A stretch of DNA of 53,017 bases from positions 1 through 53,017 of the forward strand of contig WRHI01000006.1 of NCBI GenBank assembly GCA_009783315.1. The letters run 5' to 3'. Each line of letters starts with the position of its first letter. Within the stretch, counting starts at the first letter, position 1. The notes beneath the pieces are model-generated. The model was given only the letters and a program-made list of their open reading frames with translations, was not told the DNA's origin and did not search any database. This document shows positions 9,088 to 15,479 of this stretch, in pieces. The DNA comes from Peptococcaceae bacterium. Its GTDB lineage: Bacteria; Bacillota; Desulfitobacteriia; Desulfitobacteriales; Syntrophobotulaceae. The position numbers and the translations under genes are program-made.

Positions 9088-9127
9088 TGTTCAGATCGTT
9101 CAGATCGTTCAGACCCCAGCCGGAGCA
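9088..9127. repeat. Three GTTCAGATC-type repeats ending in a foldback family 1 remnant
   Basis: Three direct copies of GTTCAGATC/GTTCAGACC run into CAGACCCCAGCCGGAG, the same end sequence as the large foldback at 49283. Only one arm is present, so this looks like a broken end of that element between wecB and birA. Confidence 0.6.
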
Positions 9128-9128
9128 A

Positions 9129-9157
9129 TGTACAATGACAACCTATCTTGTTATACT
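9129..9157 (+). promoter_or_regulatory. Candidate birA promoter giving a leaderless mRNA
   Basis: -35 TGTACA (9129-9134, 4 of 6), 17-bp spacer, -10 TATACT (9152-9157, 5 of 6). The proposed ATG at 9164 is only 6 nt past the -10, about where transcription would begin, and no SD is visible. Confidence 0.5.
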
Positions 9158-9163
9158 ATACCC

Positions 9164-10243
9164 ATGAAACATGACACACTCGCCTTTCTTCAACAAAACC
9201 CGGGCAATTTCATTTCCGGCACTGATATCAGTCGCACCTTGGGCGTCACACGATCCGCTGTCTGGAAAGACATCAAAGCCTTGCGGCAGGACGGCTACTC
9301 CATTGAGGCTGTAACCAACCGGGGGTATTGTCTCACAGTCGGACCCGGTCTCCTGGGGTCTGAAGCCCAAAGGCTCCTAACCACCGAACGCGTGGGCCGT
9401 TGCTTTACCTTGACAGAAAGCGTCGACTCCACCAACCGCCAGGCCTTGCGCGCGGTGGAAACCGGGGCTCCCGACGGCGCTGTTTTTGCCGCGTGGGAAC
9501 AAACCGCGGGCCGGGGTCGTATGGGGCGCTCTTGGTACTCAGCGCCCCAATGTCCGCCAGGCAGTTCCGCACTGACAAGTGAGAACTGCCCACGGGGCAG
9601 TTCCTCGCTTATGATGTCCATTTTGTTGCGCCCCAGAACCTCCGTCGCCAACGCCGCACAAATAACCCTTGTCGCCGGATTGGCCGTATTTCAGGGTATT
9701 GAAGATGTTCTTGCTGATCCGGCCCATTCTGATGAAGCTTCCCGTTCTGTCCTGGCCATCCCAAAAACAGGTGTTAAGTGGCCCAACGACATCCTCATCA
9801 ACGGCAAAAAAACCGCCGGCATCCTAACCGAATTAATGGCGGAAATCGAGCTTATCAAGGCCATCGCCGTAGGCATCGGTATCAATGTTCAGCTAACGTC
9901 CTTCCCACCGGAGTTGGCTGGCTCCGCCACATCACTGATGCTGGAGACAGGCAAATCCGTTTCCGTTAACGCTCTGGCCGCGGCCATTCTCAACCGCTTT
10001 GAGCCGCTGTACAACATGTTTCTTGAAGATCGTTTCGCGTCGGATATCCTGCCCCAATACCGACAACACTGTGTCACTCTGGGCCAGGATGTTAGAACGA
10101 TTCACAACAACCAGGAAATTCGCGGACGCGCTGTTTCCGTCAACTCCGCCGGAGAATTGCTTGTTCAACTCTCCACAGGCGGCAGGGTAGCCCTGAACTC
10201 AAGCGAGGTTTCCATCCGCGGATTCATGAACTGTGGGCCGTGA
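9164..10243 (+). CDS. birA: Bifunctional biotin-protein ligase / biotin operon repressor BirA
   Basis: Activates biotin with ATP and attaches it to acyl-carrier lysines; the N-terminal helix-turn-helix (residues about 5-60, ISGTDISRTLGVTRSAVWKDIKAL) lets biotinyl-AMP-bound protein repress biotin genes. Ligase motifs are present: GRGRMGRSW, KWPNDILINGKKTAGILTE and GIGINV, plus a C-terminal SH3-like domain. 359 residues, slightly long. The excess is an in-frame insertion at about residues 129-148, between RSWYSAPQ and the MSILLRP strand, where normal ligases have only SPPGGLY-like residues. The inserted DNA (9551-9610) is two imperfect copies of a 36-bp unit containing an inverted repeat. The start is taken at 9164 on homology of the HTH; an upstream ATG at 9128 is in frame but lies within the promoter. 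The product may still be active, which cannot be judged from sequence. Confidence 0.93.
   Translation: MKHDTLAFLQQNPGNFISGTDISRTLGVTRSAVWKDIKALRQDGYSIEAVTNRGYCLTVGPGLLGSEAQRLLTTERVGRCFTLTESVDSTNRQALRAVETGAPDGAVFAAWEQTAGRGRMGRSWYSAPQCPPGSSALTSENCPRGSSSLMMSILLRPRTSVANAAQITLVAGLAVFQGIEDVLADPAHSDEASRSVLAIPKTGVKWPNDILINGKKTAGILTELMAEIELIKAIAVGIGINVQLTSFPPELAGSATSLMLETGKSVSVNALAAAILNRFEPLYNMFLEDRFASDILPQYRQHCVTLGQDVRTIHNNQEIRGRAVSVNSAGELLVQLSTGGRVALNSSEVSIRGFMNCGP
9551..9610. repeat. Palindromic in-frame insertion in birA
   Basis: Two copies of a TG[CT]CC-CA-GGCAGTTCC block 36 bp apart, the first forming a hairpin with GAGAACTGCC at 9581-9590. It encodes the repeated CPPGSSAL / CPRGSSSL. Confidence 0.7.
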
Positions 10244-10544
10244 GGCCGACGCTCCATGTTCAGCTCCATGTTCAGCTCCATGTTCGCTGGCTCAACCTTT
10301 CACTATGAAGACAAATCAACGTTTCAAAATGTCACACCAAATATTACCATTTTCAATTTGTGTCCGCTGTGATAATGTGATGGTTGACAGCCTAATATAA
10401 TATCTGAAGGGCTACTACAATATCTGAAAGGCTAATATAATAACTGAAGGGAAGGAGGCTGCGAGCCGTATAGTCACTTCATCATTATTTCAAGATCCGC
10501 CCAAGAAGTTGGAACTTCATTAAGAAAGAAAGGAATTATTAATT
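10244..10544. other. Spacer with two sets of tandem repeats
   Basis: At about 10254-10290 an 11-12-bp unit, TCCATGTTCAGC, repeats nearly three times. At 10391-10450 a 20-bp unit repeats three times; units 1 and 3 contain TATAAT and unit 2 contains TACAAT at the same place, giving -10-like hexamers at 10396, 10416 and 10436. TTGACA is present at 10384-10389 but is too close to the first and too far from the second for a standard promoter. No gene is seen. Confidence 0.7.
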
Positions 10545-10916
10545 ATGTCTAATGAAAACACCCCGCAGGAATACAAGCAGCCCGGCAACGTACCCAGCGA
10601 CGCTGAAAACAACAAAATCTATGGGATCCTTGCTTACATTGGGATTTTGTTTGTCGTTCCCCTCATTGCGGCGCCAAACTCGCCATTCGCGAAATATCAC
10701 GCCAACCAAGGTTTGATTCTGTTCATTGTTGAGTGCGCTATCTGTATTATTTGCTCAATATTTAGCTGGATTCCCGTTCTCGGCGTCTTGGTTATTCTCT
10801 GTGGCAGCTTGATTGGTCTGGGATGCTTCGTGCTCATGATTCTCGGCATTTTGAACGCCGCCAATGGCAAAACTGAACCCCTTCCACTCATCGGTGGCTT
10901 CACAATTCTGAAATAA
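10545..10916 (+). CDS. Small DUF4870-like membrane protein
   Basis: A 123-residue protein with a hydrophilic N-terminus (about 25 residues) and three hydrophobic stretches (about 28-44, 63-84, 85-108). It has the sequence flow of DUF4870/Tic20-like small membrane proteins: KIYGILAYIG, then PFAKYHANQGL, then GILNAANGK. Function unknown for the family. An SD AGAAAGGA stands upstream. It is convergent with the NAD-kinase-like gene, stopping 5 bp before that gene's stop. Transcription probably starts somewhere in the repeat-rich spacer upstream. Confidence 0.8.
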   Translation: MSNENTPQEYKQPGNVPSDAENNKIYGILAYIGILFVVPLIAAPNSPFAKYHANQGLILFIVECAICIICSIFSWIPVLGVLVILCGSLIGLGCFVLMILGILNAANGKTEPLPLIGGFTILK

Positions 10917-10921
10917 TAGAG

Positions 10922-11872
10922 TCACACCACCAAAGACCCTTTTTTCGCCGCCACAGATATTCTTGCTTCAATACCGGCGTTAAACCGAAGAAAATCCTGT
11001 TCCACGCCGTCGCTGAAGATCACGCCGTTCTCGGGCATCTGTGAGGTGATGCTCAGGGGCGAATCCTGAATCTTGCCAAAGACGAGGGTTGTCCCTGTGG
11101 TGTTGCTGGGAAAGGGCTCACGTACGGAGTAATACAAATAATTGCTGTTCCATGGCAGCACGCTGGTGCCTGGGAGAAATTCTTGACCACTGACAGCCGC
11201 GGCTCCCGCAAGAGTCGCGGCAATTTCGCGCGCCCCGGCTAGGACGCTTTTCAGCCAGCCTGTGGATCCAAGCCCCGTGGACACAATAATACCGCTGGAG
11301 GATTGGTTCTCTTCTTTGCCGTTGATTTTCAAAGTGTATCTTGCTGAGACGTGGGTCTGCCTGCCAATGAAAAAATCATTGACCGCCAGCAAGCTTTGTC
11401 CATCGTTCAGCTCAGCCGCCGCCATGGTGATCTCTTTAGTGGATCGGCGATTATTCAGAACATCTTGGACAACTCCCGTCAAATCGGAAGAACGGAAAGG
11501 CAGCAGCACACCGTCATATCGGGCCGGATCCGGATTAACCGCAATAAGGGGCTGCCCCTTTAGATATTTTAGTGTGTTCGCCACCAACCCATCCTGCCCT
11601 AGAACAATGACTATATCATCTTCACCAAAGATAAAATTCGGCACATGCTCCACATCAATCTGCTGCATTCTCGCCAAATTCTGCAACCGGTTGGAGGAAT
11701 CGGCCACCGCTGTTTTATAGACCTTGGCTTCTTCAACATATTCGCCGATGTCGCCGCCCATATGCTGAACATAGTACGAGGCTTGAGCCATATTGTTATA
11801 CTTTTTGACCAGCTCGTCCGCACGGGTCTGTTTGGTAATCAGAACGATTTTGCGTTCGGATAAATAGCTCAT
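10922..11872 (-). CDS. NAD-kinase-like protein partnered with an SPFH protein
   Basis: A 316-residue protein with the ATP-NAD kinase (COG0061) layout. A Rossmann-like N-terminal half carries GQDG at residues 92-95 where NAD kinases have GGDG. A second half carries a LLAVNDFFIGR segment (cf. NE/ND motif) and STGLGSTGW (198-206) where NAD kinases have STPTGSTAY. NAD kinases phosphorylate NAD to NADP; the altered motifs leave substrate and even activity open, and other members of this superfamily phosphorylate lipids. An extra N-terminal helix region (about 20-75) precedes the first motif. It overlaps the upstream SPFH gene by 4 bp (ATGA), so the two are surely one operon and probably one complex or pathway. 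It is not obviously the housekeeping NAD kinase. Confidence 0.8.
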   Translation of the reverse strand: MSYLSERKIVLITKQTRADELVKKYNNMAQASYYVQHMGGDIGEYVEEAKVYKTAVADSSNRLQNLARMQQIDVEHVPNFIFGEDDIVIVLGQDGLVANTLKYLKGQPLIAVNPDPARYDGVLLPFRSSDLTGVVQDVLNNRRSTKEITMAAAELNDGQSLLAVNDFFIGRQTHVSARYTLKINGKEENQSSSGIIVSTGLGSTGWLKSVLAGAREIAATLAGAAAVSGQEFLPGTSVLPWNSNYLYYSVREPFPSNTTGTTLVFGKIQDSPLSITSQMPENGVIFSDGVEQDFLRFNAGIEARISVAAKKGSLVV

Positions 11873-12882
11873 GCCATCATCTCCCTCAACAAATCAGGCG
11901 TGATGTTGAGATGACCGATTTTTTCGGCATTGTCCGCCAAATTCTGAAACGCGCCGGCGATGAGCGCTTGTGGATCCATCCCCATAGCCGCCAACGCTTT
12001 GATAACGCCCGTCTCTGTACCGGACAGCGCGTTCATGAAGGCTTTGAGCTCATACGCTTTGGCGTCCGCTTCCGTTTTGCTGTTTTCGGCGGCCAGAGCA
12101 ATCAGCGTCTTTCTCTTTTCCTCTAAGCTTATGGCTGCGTCCAGTTTCTCGTTTTCTTGTTCGTTCTGCATCTTCATAACAGCTCGTTCGGCTTCAAGCT
12201 GAGTTTCGCGCACCTGGCGGCGTTTGTTTTCGACAGCGATATCCGTATTGTACTCGTTTTCTTTCACACCCCGTTCCTGTTCGATTGAGGCGTTCCTGCG
12301 CTCATAAACCGCGTCATCGGACATCTTGAGAATGCGTTCTCTTGTTTCGGCCTCAAGGGCCCTTGACGTCTCTTTGTTTGGCAAAACGGCAAGGACCGTC
12401 AACCCCAAGATCTCGATACCCAACCGGCCGATTTCTCCGTTATGCCGGATATCTTCAAGAATGCTTTGGGCGAGGATCTCACTGGCACGGATAGCTTCCG
12501 CAAGCTTCAACCCCTCAATATGCTTCTTGGTCATGACGCGAATCAAGTTGCTTATGCGCACAGGGATTTGCTGCGGGTCGTCGGACAAATAGCTCTTATG
12601 CCCTCTATGAACCTCCAAAGTGAAGTTGAGAAGCTCCGCCACCCTCTTGCAGTCAACAACGCGGTAAGTAACCTGCCCCTGAATGGAAACCGTCTGAAAA
12701 TCCGCTGTGACCTCCTCGAATATAAACGGACAGTCGTTGCTGACGATAGGAACCATAACGATAGAAGCGGCAGGCGCGTAATAGCAGAATGAAATACCCG
12801 CGCCTTCTTTGACAACTTTGCCGTTCTTGTACATGAGCCCATATTCGTTGGGCTGAAACTTAATAAAATTGATTCCGAACAT
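11869..12882 (-). CDS. SPFH/Band 7-domain protein
   Basis: 337 residues. Residues about 10-200 fit an SPFH (stomatin/prohibitin/flotillin) domain (YRVVDCKRVAELLNF, then RVMTKKHIEGLKLAEAIRASEILAQSILEDI, then LGIEILGLTVLAVLPNKETSRALEAETRE). About 205-275 is a charged coiled coil (ERGVKENEYNTDIAVENKRRQ onward). The C-terminus (about 290-337) is small and helical. There is no clear transmembrane segment; the N-terminus GINFIKFQPNEYGLMYKNGKVV is of the kind that packs against a membrane. SPFH proteins form large oligomeric cages or microdomains that organise partners. It overlaps the NAD-kinase-like gene by 4 bp. GGAGGTG precedes the start, and a strong promoter with a palindromic operator lies directly upstream. 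Confidence 0.85.
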   Translation of the reverse strand: MFGINFIKFQPNEYGLMYKNGKVVKEGAGISFCYYAPAASIVMVPIVSNDCPFIFEEVTADFQTVSIQGQVTYRVVDCKRVAELLNFTLEVHRGHKSYLSDDPQQIPVRISNLIRVMTKKHIEGLKLAEAIRASEILAQSILEDIRHNGEIGRLGIEILGLTVLAVLPNKETSRALEAETRERILKMSDDAVYERRNASIEQERGVKENEYNTDIAVENKRRQVRETQLEAERAVMKMQNEQENEKLDAAISLEEKRKTLIALAAENSKTEADAKAYELKAFMNALSGTETGVIKALAAMGMDPQALIAGAFQNLADNAEKIGHLNITPDLLREMMA

Positions 12883-12899
12883 CGGTGTTCACACCTCCA

Positions 12900-12934
12900 A
12901 CACTTGATATTATCATTTTGATAATATCAAGTGT
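12900..12934. promoter_or_regulatory. Perfect 16-bp-arm palindrome overlapping the SPFH promoter
   Basis: ACACTTGATATTATCA (12900-12915), three T, then its exact reverse complement (12919-12934). It overlaps the -10 box of the promoter listed next and would cover the start of transcription, the position expected of a repressor operator. There is no T-run and the hairpin would only be partly transcribed, so a terminator is unlikely. Confidence 0.75.
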
Positions 12935-12958
12935 ATCGTTTTCCCGGTCTTTTGTCAA
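12930..12958 (-). promoter_or_regulatory. Sigma-A-type promoter of the SPFH/NAD-kinase-like operon
   Basis: Minus strand: perfect -35 TTGACA (12953-12958), 17-bp spacer, -10 TACACT (12930-12935, 4 of 6). Transcription would start near 12923, inside the palindrome. Confidence 0.65.
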
Positions 12959-12997
12959 GCAGATTTATTCTGATTTTCCGATGGGAAATATTAACAC

Positions 12998-13027
12998 TTG
13001 ACTGCTCAGCTCTCTCGGGGTTACATT
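12998..13027 (+). promoter_or_regulatory. Candidate promoter of the secreted InlB-module protein
   Basis: -35 TTGACT (12998-13003), 18-bp spacer, -10 TACATT (13022-13027, 4 of 6). The -10 abuts the first of the three dyad operators, so repressor bound there would block it. The leader to the ATG at 13204 would be about 170 nt. Confidence 0.45.
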
Positions 13028-13080
13028 ACTATTGTAATATTAAATATTACTATAGTAACTATACGTGTTACTATAGTAAC
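13025..13080. promoter_or_regulatory. Three RTTAC-N4-GTAAY operators at exact 21-bp spacing
   Basis: Box 1 ATTACTATTGTAAT (13025-13038), box 2 ATTACTATAGTAAC (13046-13059), box 3 GTTACTATAGTAAC (13067-13080, a perfect palindrome). Their centres are 21 bp apart, two helical turns, so all face the same side of the DNA. The same dyad, ATTACATTAGTAAT, lies in the promoter of the BlaI-type repressor (18020-18033). BlaI/MecI repressors are known to bind TTACA/TGTAA-type dyads, which these resemble. Confidence 0.85.
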
Positions 13081-13203
13081 GGCATTACGTTGCAGAGTGA
13101 GGCGCCTGTAGAAGAACTATAGAAGAGGAGGTGTGCTTTGATATAAGCAATCTGTTTGGTTCTGTGTATCAAAAAAGTATTAGAAAGATTAGGAGATGTT
13201 TGT

Positions 13204-15345
13204 ATGAAGATTAAAACACCATGGCTGGTATTTATGGCTTCATTCGTGTTTGCTTTATTCCTGAGTGCCTTGTTTATCGTCCCGAATGCTTATGCGGTGG
13301 ATTATCAAGTCACATATAATTTTGCTGAAAACAAAGGCACATCCGCTACAAAAACCACGGATCTGTTCAACAGCGGCGCGGTCGTACCCCTCACCGGCCC
13401 CGCAGCGCCCGAAGCCACAAAAACCGGCTGGACTTTTGTTGGCTGGAACACAAACAAAGATGCTACCACAGGGCTTGCGTCATTCACAATGCCTTCATCG
13501 AATACAACGCTCTACGCCATCTACAAGAAAGAGCTGACTGTGACCCTCATGGACTTTGATACTGATGGCGTGACAAAGAGAACACACCCGGTCTCAACGA
13601 CAATTTACAACAAAGAATCAGGCGGAACGGTCACACTTCCGTTGCCGGGCATTTCTAACAACGCTGTGACGAGCGGCTACAAAGCCCTTGGGTGGAACGC
13701 GGCCGGAGTCACAAGCCTTGCCGGCTTGATCCCGCCTGGATCCCTGACCATTGACAAGGATATTTCTCTCTACGGTCTGTATGAGGGCGACATCGCGCTG
13801 ACTTTTGATACCAAAGGCGGCACGCCCGTGCCGCCAATACCCGGGAAAATATATTCCTGCTGTGCCCCTTGGGTGACATGGCACGGGACTCCGGTTCTGA
13901 CCCTGCCCCCGGCTCCGGAAAGACAAAACTATAACTTTGTTGCCTGGGTAGATCCCTGGGGAACGCGATTTGAAGCAGGCCATGTCTTTTCCGCGGAGCG
14001 CAATGGGATGTCTCAAAGCCGCTTGTTCACCGCGGAGTGGATACGAGAAACACCTGCGGATGAAGATACCACACAATATTTGGCTGTGCATAAAGTTGAC
14101 CCTGTAACTTCCGCGCCCAAAAACTACTGGAGCCTCAACACTCCCTCCTCTTTTTTGGATCCGGACAGCTGGGATGAGATCACCAATGAGCTTGGAACCG
14201 GCAACGCGGATCGGCGAATGGCGATTGGCTTCACCTTTTTTTACAACGCAACAACTCAAGTGGAAGGGAAAGTGGTAACATCCATCAGAAACATGATGGA
14301 TATGGCCCTGGAAAAGGATGTCCCGATATTTATCCATCTTGATGGGGCCAGTGATTGGTATTATACTGACCTGTGGAATTGGTGGATCCCGGATGGAGAT
14401 CCGAGACTGCATCCGACCTGGCTTGGAGACGCCTATAACGAAGAGAACTACAAGAATGTGGAACATTTTGGCTGGGGCATGGAGAAGGCGACTGCCCTCA
14501 AAATAAGCTGGAGAAACTGGAGCCCGACCGGCGATATCTCCGGACAGAGACGTGTCATTCCGCCGCCCAACCTGGCATCCGAGGCGTTTCGTCAGAAAGA
14601 CAGAGATGCTTTGAGCCAAATCATACCTGTCATTGCGGATTGGTATAATAATACTCTTCCTAATGACAAGAAATATTTGCTGGCCGGCGTGGTTTTGGGC
14701 TGTGAAGTGTCACCCTATGCCGGCGCCTACTATTACCATTATGTTAATGATGACGGCCAGCTTCTCAACGGCAATGATTATTGGGATGACGGCGGCATGT
14801 ATTATTGGGATTGGAACCAGGAGACCAGGGACAATGATATAGCCAGAGGCCTTGTGGGAACTCCCTATAACTCCACAACCGTACCTCTGGGTTATGCCGC
14901 CGCGGAGACGCTCCGGCAGCAGGGTCATGATATTCAGTCCGAAGGAAAAATACAGCCGGATACGATAGCCTATATCGTAACCGACTATCTTGACTTTCTG
15001 ATTGGAACAACACTTGACTATGGAAATGGCATACCCCGCGACAAATTGATTACCCACGCCCTGTACGCTGAAGGTCATCCCCAGAAAGCAGCCATTTCTA
15101 AGAAGTTTGAAGGGGTCATGCCCGGTTGGACAACCTCTTCCGGTCTATACGGCACTCTAAGCACTGGTGTCATGGAAGGACGGCCCTGGGCGGCCATCGA
15201 GTTCAATCCGAATAATATGACCGCCGCGAGTCTTAACGCTGTCTTTAACCACGGGGATTGCCGCCATATCAATATTAAGCAATGGGAAACAATTAAGGAT
15301 AAGCCGGCTTATATCCAAGCCATAAAGACAACGCTCGGCGGTTGA
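13204..15345 (+). CDS. Secreted protein: InlB/Flg_new-like triple module fused to a probable glycoside-hydrolase-like domain
   Basis: 713 residues. A signal peptide (1-31, ending NAYA) is followed by a module at 33-282 with three InlB B-repeat/Flg_new-like units (WTFVGWNTNKDATT...LYAIYKKE; KALGWNAAG...LYGLYEGD; NFVAWVDPWG...FTAEW). Residues about 290-713 form one large domain with many Trp/Tyr/Asp (VPIFIHLDGASDWYY, GVVLGCEVSPYAGAYYY, then PWAAIEFNPNN near the end) that reads like a TIM-barrel glycoside hydrolase; I do not recognise the family and no catalytic pair can be assigned. There is no sorting signal or C-terminal anchor. The start at 13204 is set by AGGAG at 13191-13195; a frame opening at 13156 lacks an SD and would mask the signal peptide. 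The gene converges on a BlaI/M56 pair whose sensor is homologous to residues 33-282. Three operator boxes precede it. Confidence 0.85.
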   Translation: MKIKTPWLVFMASFVFALFLSALFIVPNAYAVDYQVTYNFAENKGTSATKTTDLFNSGAVVPLTGPAAPEATKTGWTFVGWNTNKDATTGLASFTMPSSNTTLYAIYKKELTVTLMDFDTDGVTKRTHPVSTTIYNKESGGTVTLPLPGISNNAVTSGYKALGWNAAGVTSLAGLIPPGSLTIDKDISLYGLYEGDIALTFDTKGGTPVPPIPGKIYSCCAPWVTWHGTPVLTLPPAPERQNYNFVAWVDPWGTRFEAGHVFSAERNGMSQSRLFTAEWIRETPADEDTTQYLAVHKVDPVTSAPKNYWSLNTPSSFLDPDSWDEITNELGTGNADRRMAIGFTFFYNATTQVEGKVVTSIRNMMDMALEKDVPIFIHLDGASDWYYTDLWNWWIPDGDPRLHPTWLGDAYNEENYKNVEHFGWGMEKATALKISWRNWSPTGDISGQRRVIPPPNLASEAFRQKDRDALSQIIPVIADWYNNTLPNDKKYLLAGVVLGCEVSPYAGAYYYHYVNDDGQLLNGNDYWDDGGMYYWDWNQETRDNDIARGLVGTPYNSTTVPLGYAAAETLRQQGHDIQSEGKIQPDTIAYIVTDYLDFLIGTTLDYGNGIPRDKLITHALYAEGHPQKAAISKKFEGVMPGWTTSSGLYGTLSTGVMEGRPWAAIEFNPNNMTAASLNAVFNHGDCRHINIKQWETIKDKPAYIQAIKTTLGG

Positions 15346-15412
15346 TGGGTCATGATAATTTGATAAGCAACAACGGTTGAAGACCTTTTGGCAATCCTGC
15401 AAAAAGCAGAAA

Positions 15413-15442
15413 GAAAAAGACGGCGTCCAAGCCGTCTTTTTC
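15413..15442. terminator. Bidirectional rho-independent terminator
   Basis: Arms GAAAAAGACGGC (15413-15424) and GCCGTCTTTTTC (15431-15442) with a 6-nt loop, flanked by A-run and T-run, sit between the stops of the two convergent genes and serve both directions. Confidence 0.9.
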
Positions 15443-15479
15443 TTTTGCACATTGCTTATGCTCAAGCCTCATCACTCCG

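Noticed and set aside
12900-12934. Reading the palindrome before the SPFH gene as a terminator
   Set aside because: It is upstream of the gene, overlaps a good -10 and lacks a T-run after the stem.
13618-14619. A 333-codon minus-strand frame opposite the secreted protein
   Set aside because: Antisense shadow of a well-supported gene with signal peptide and homologous module.
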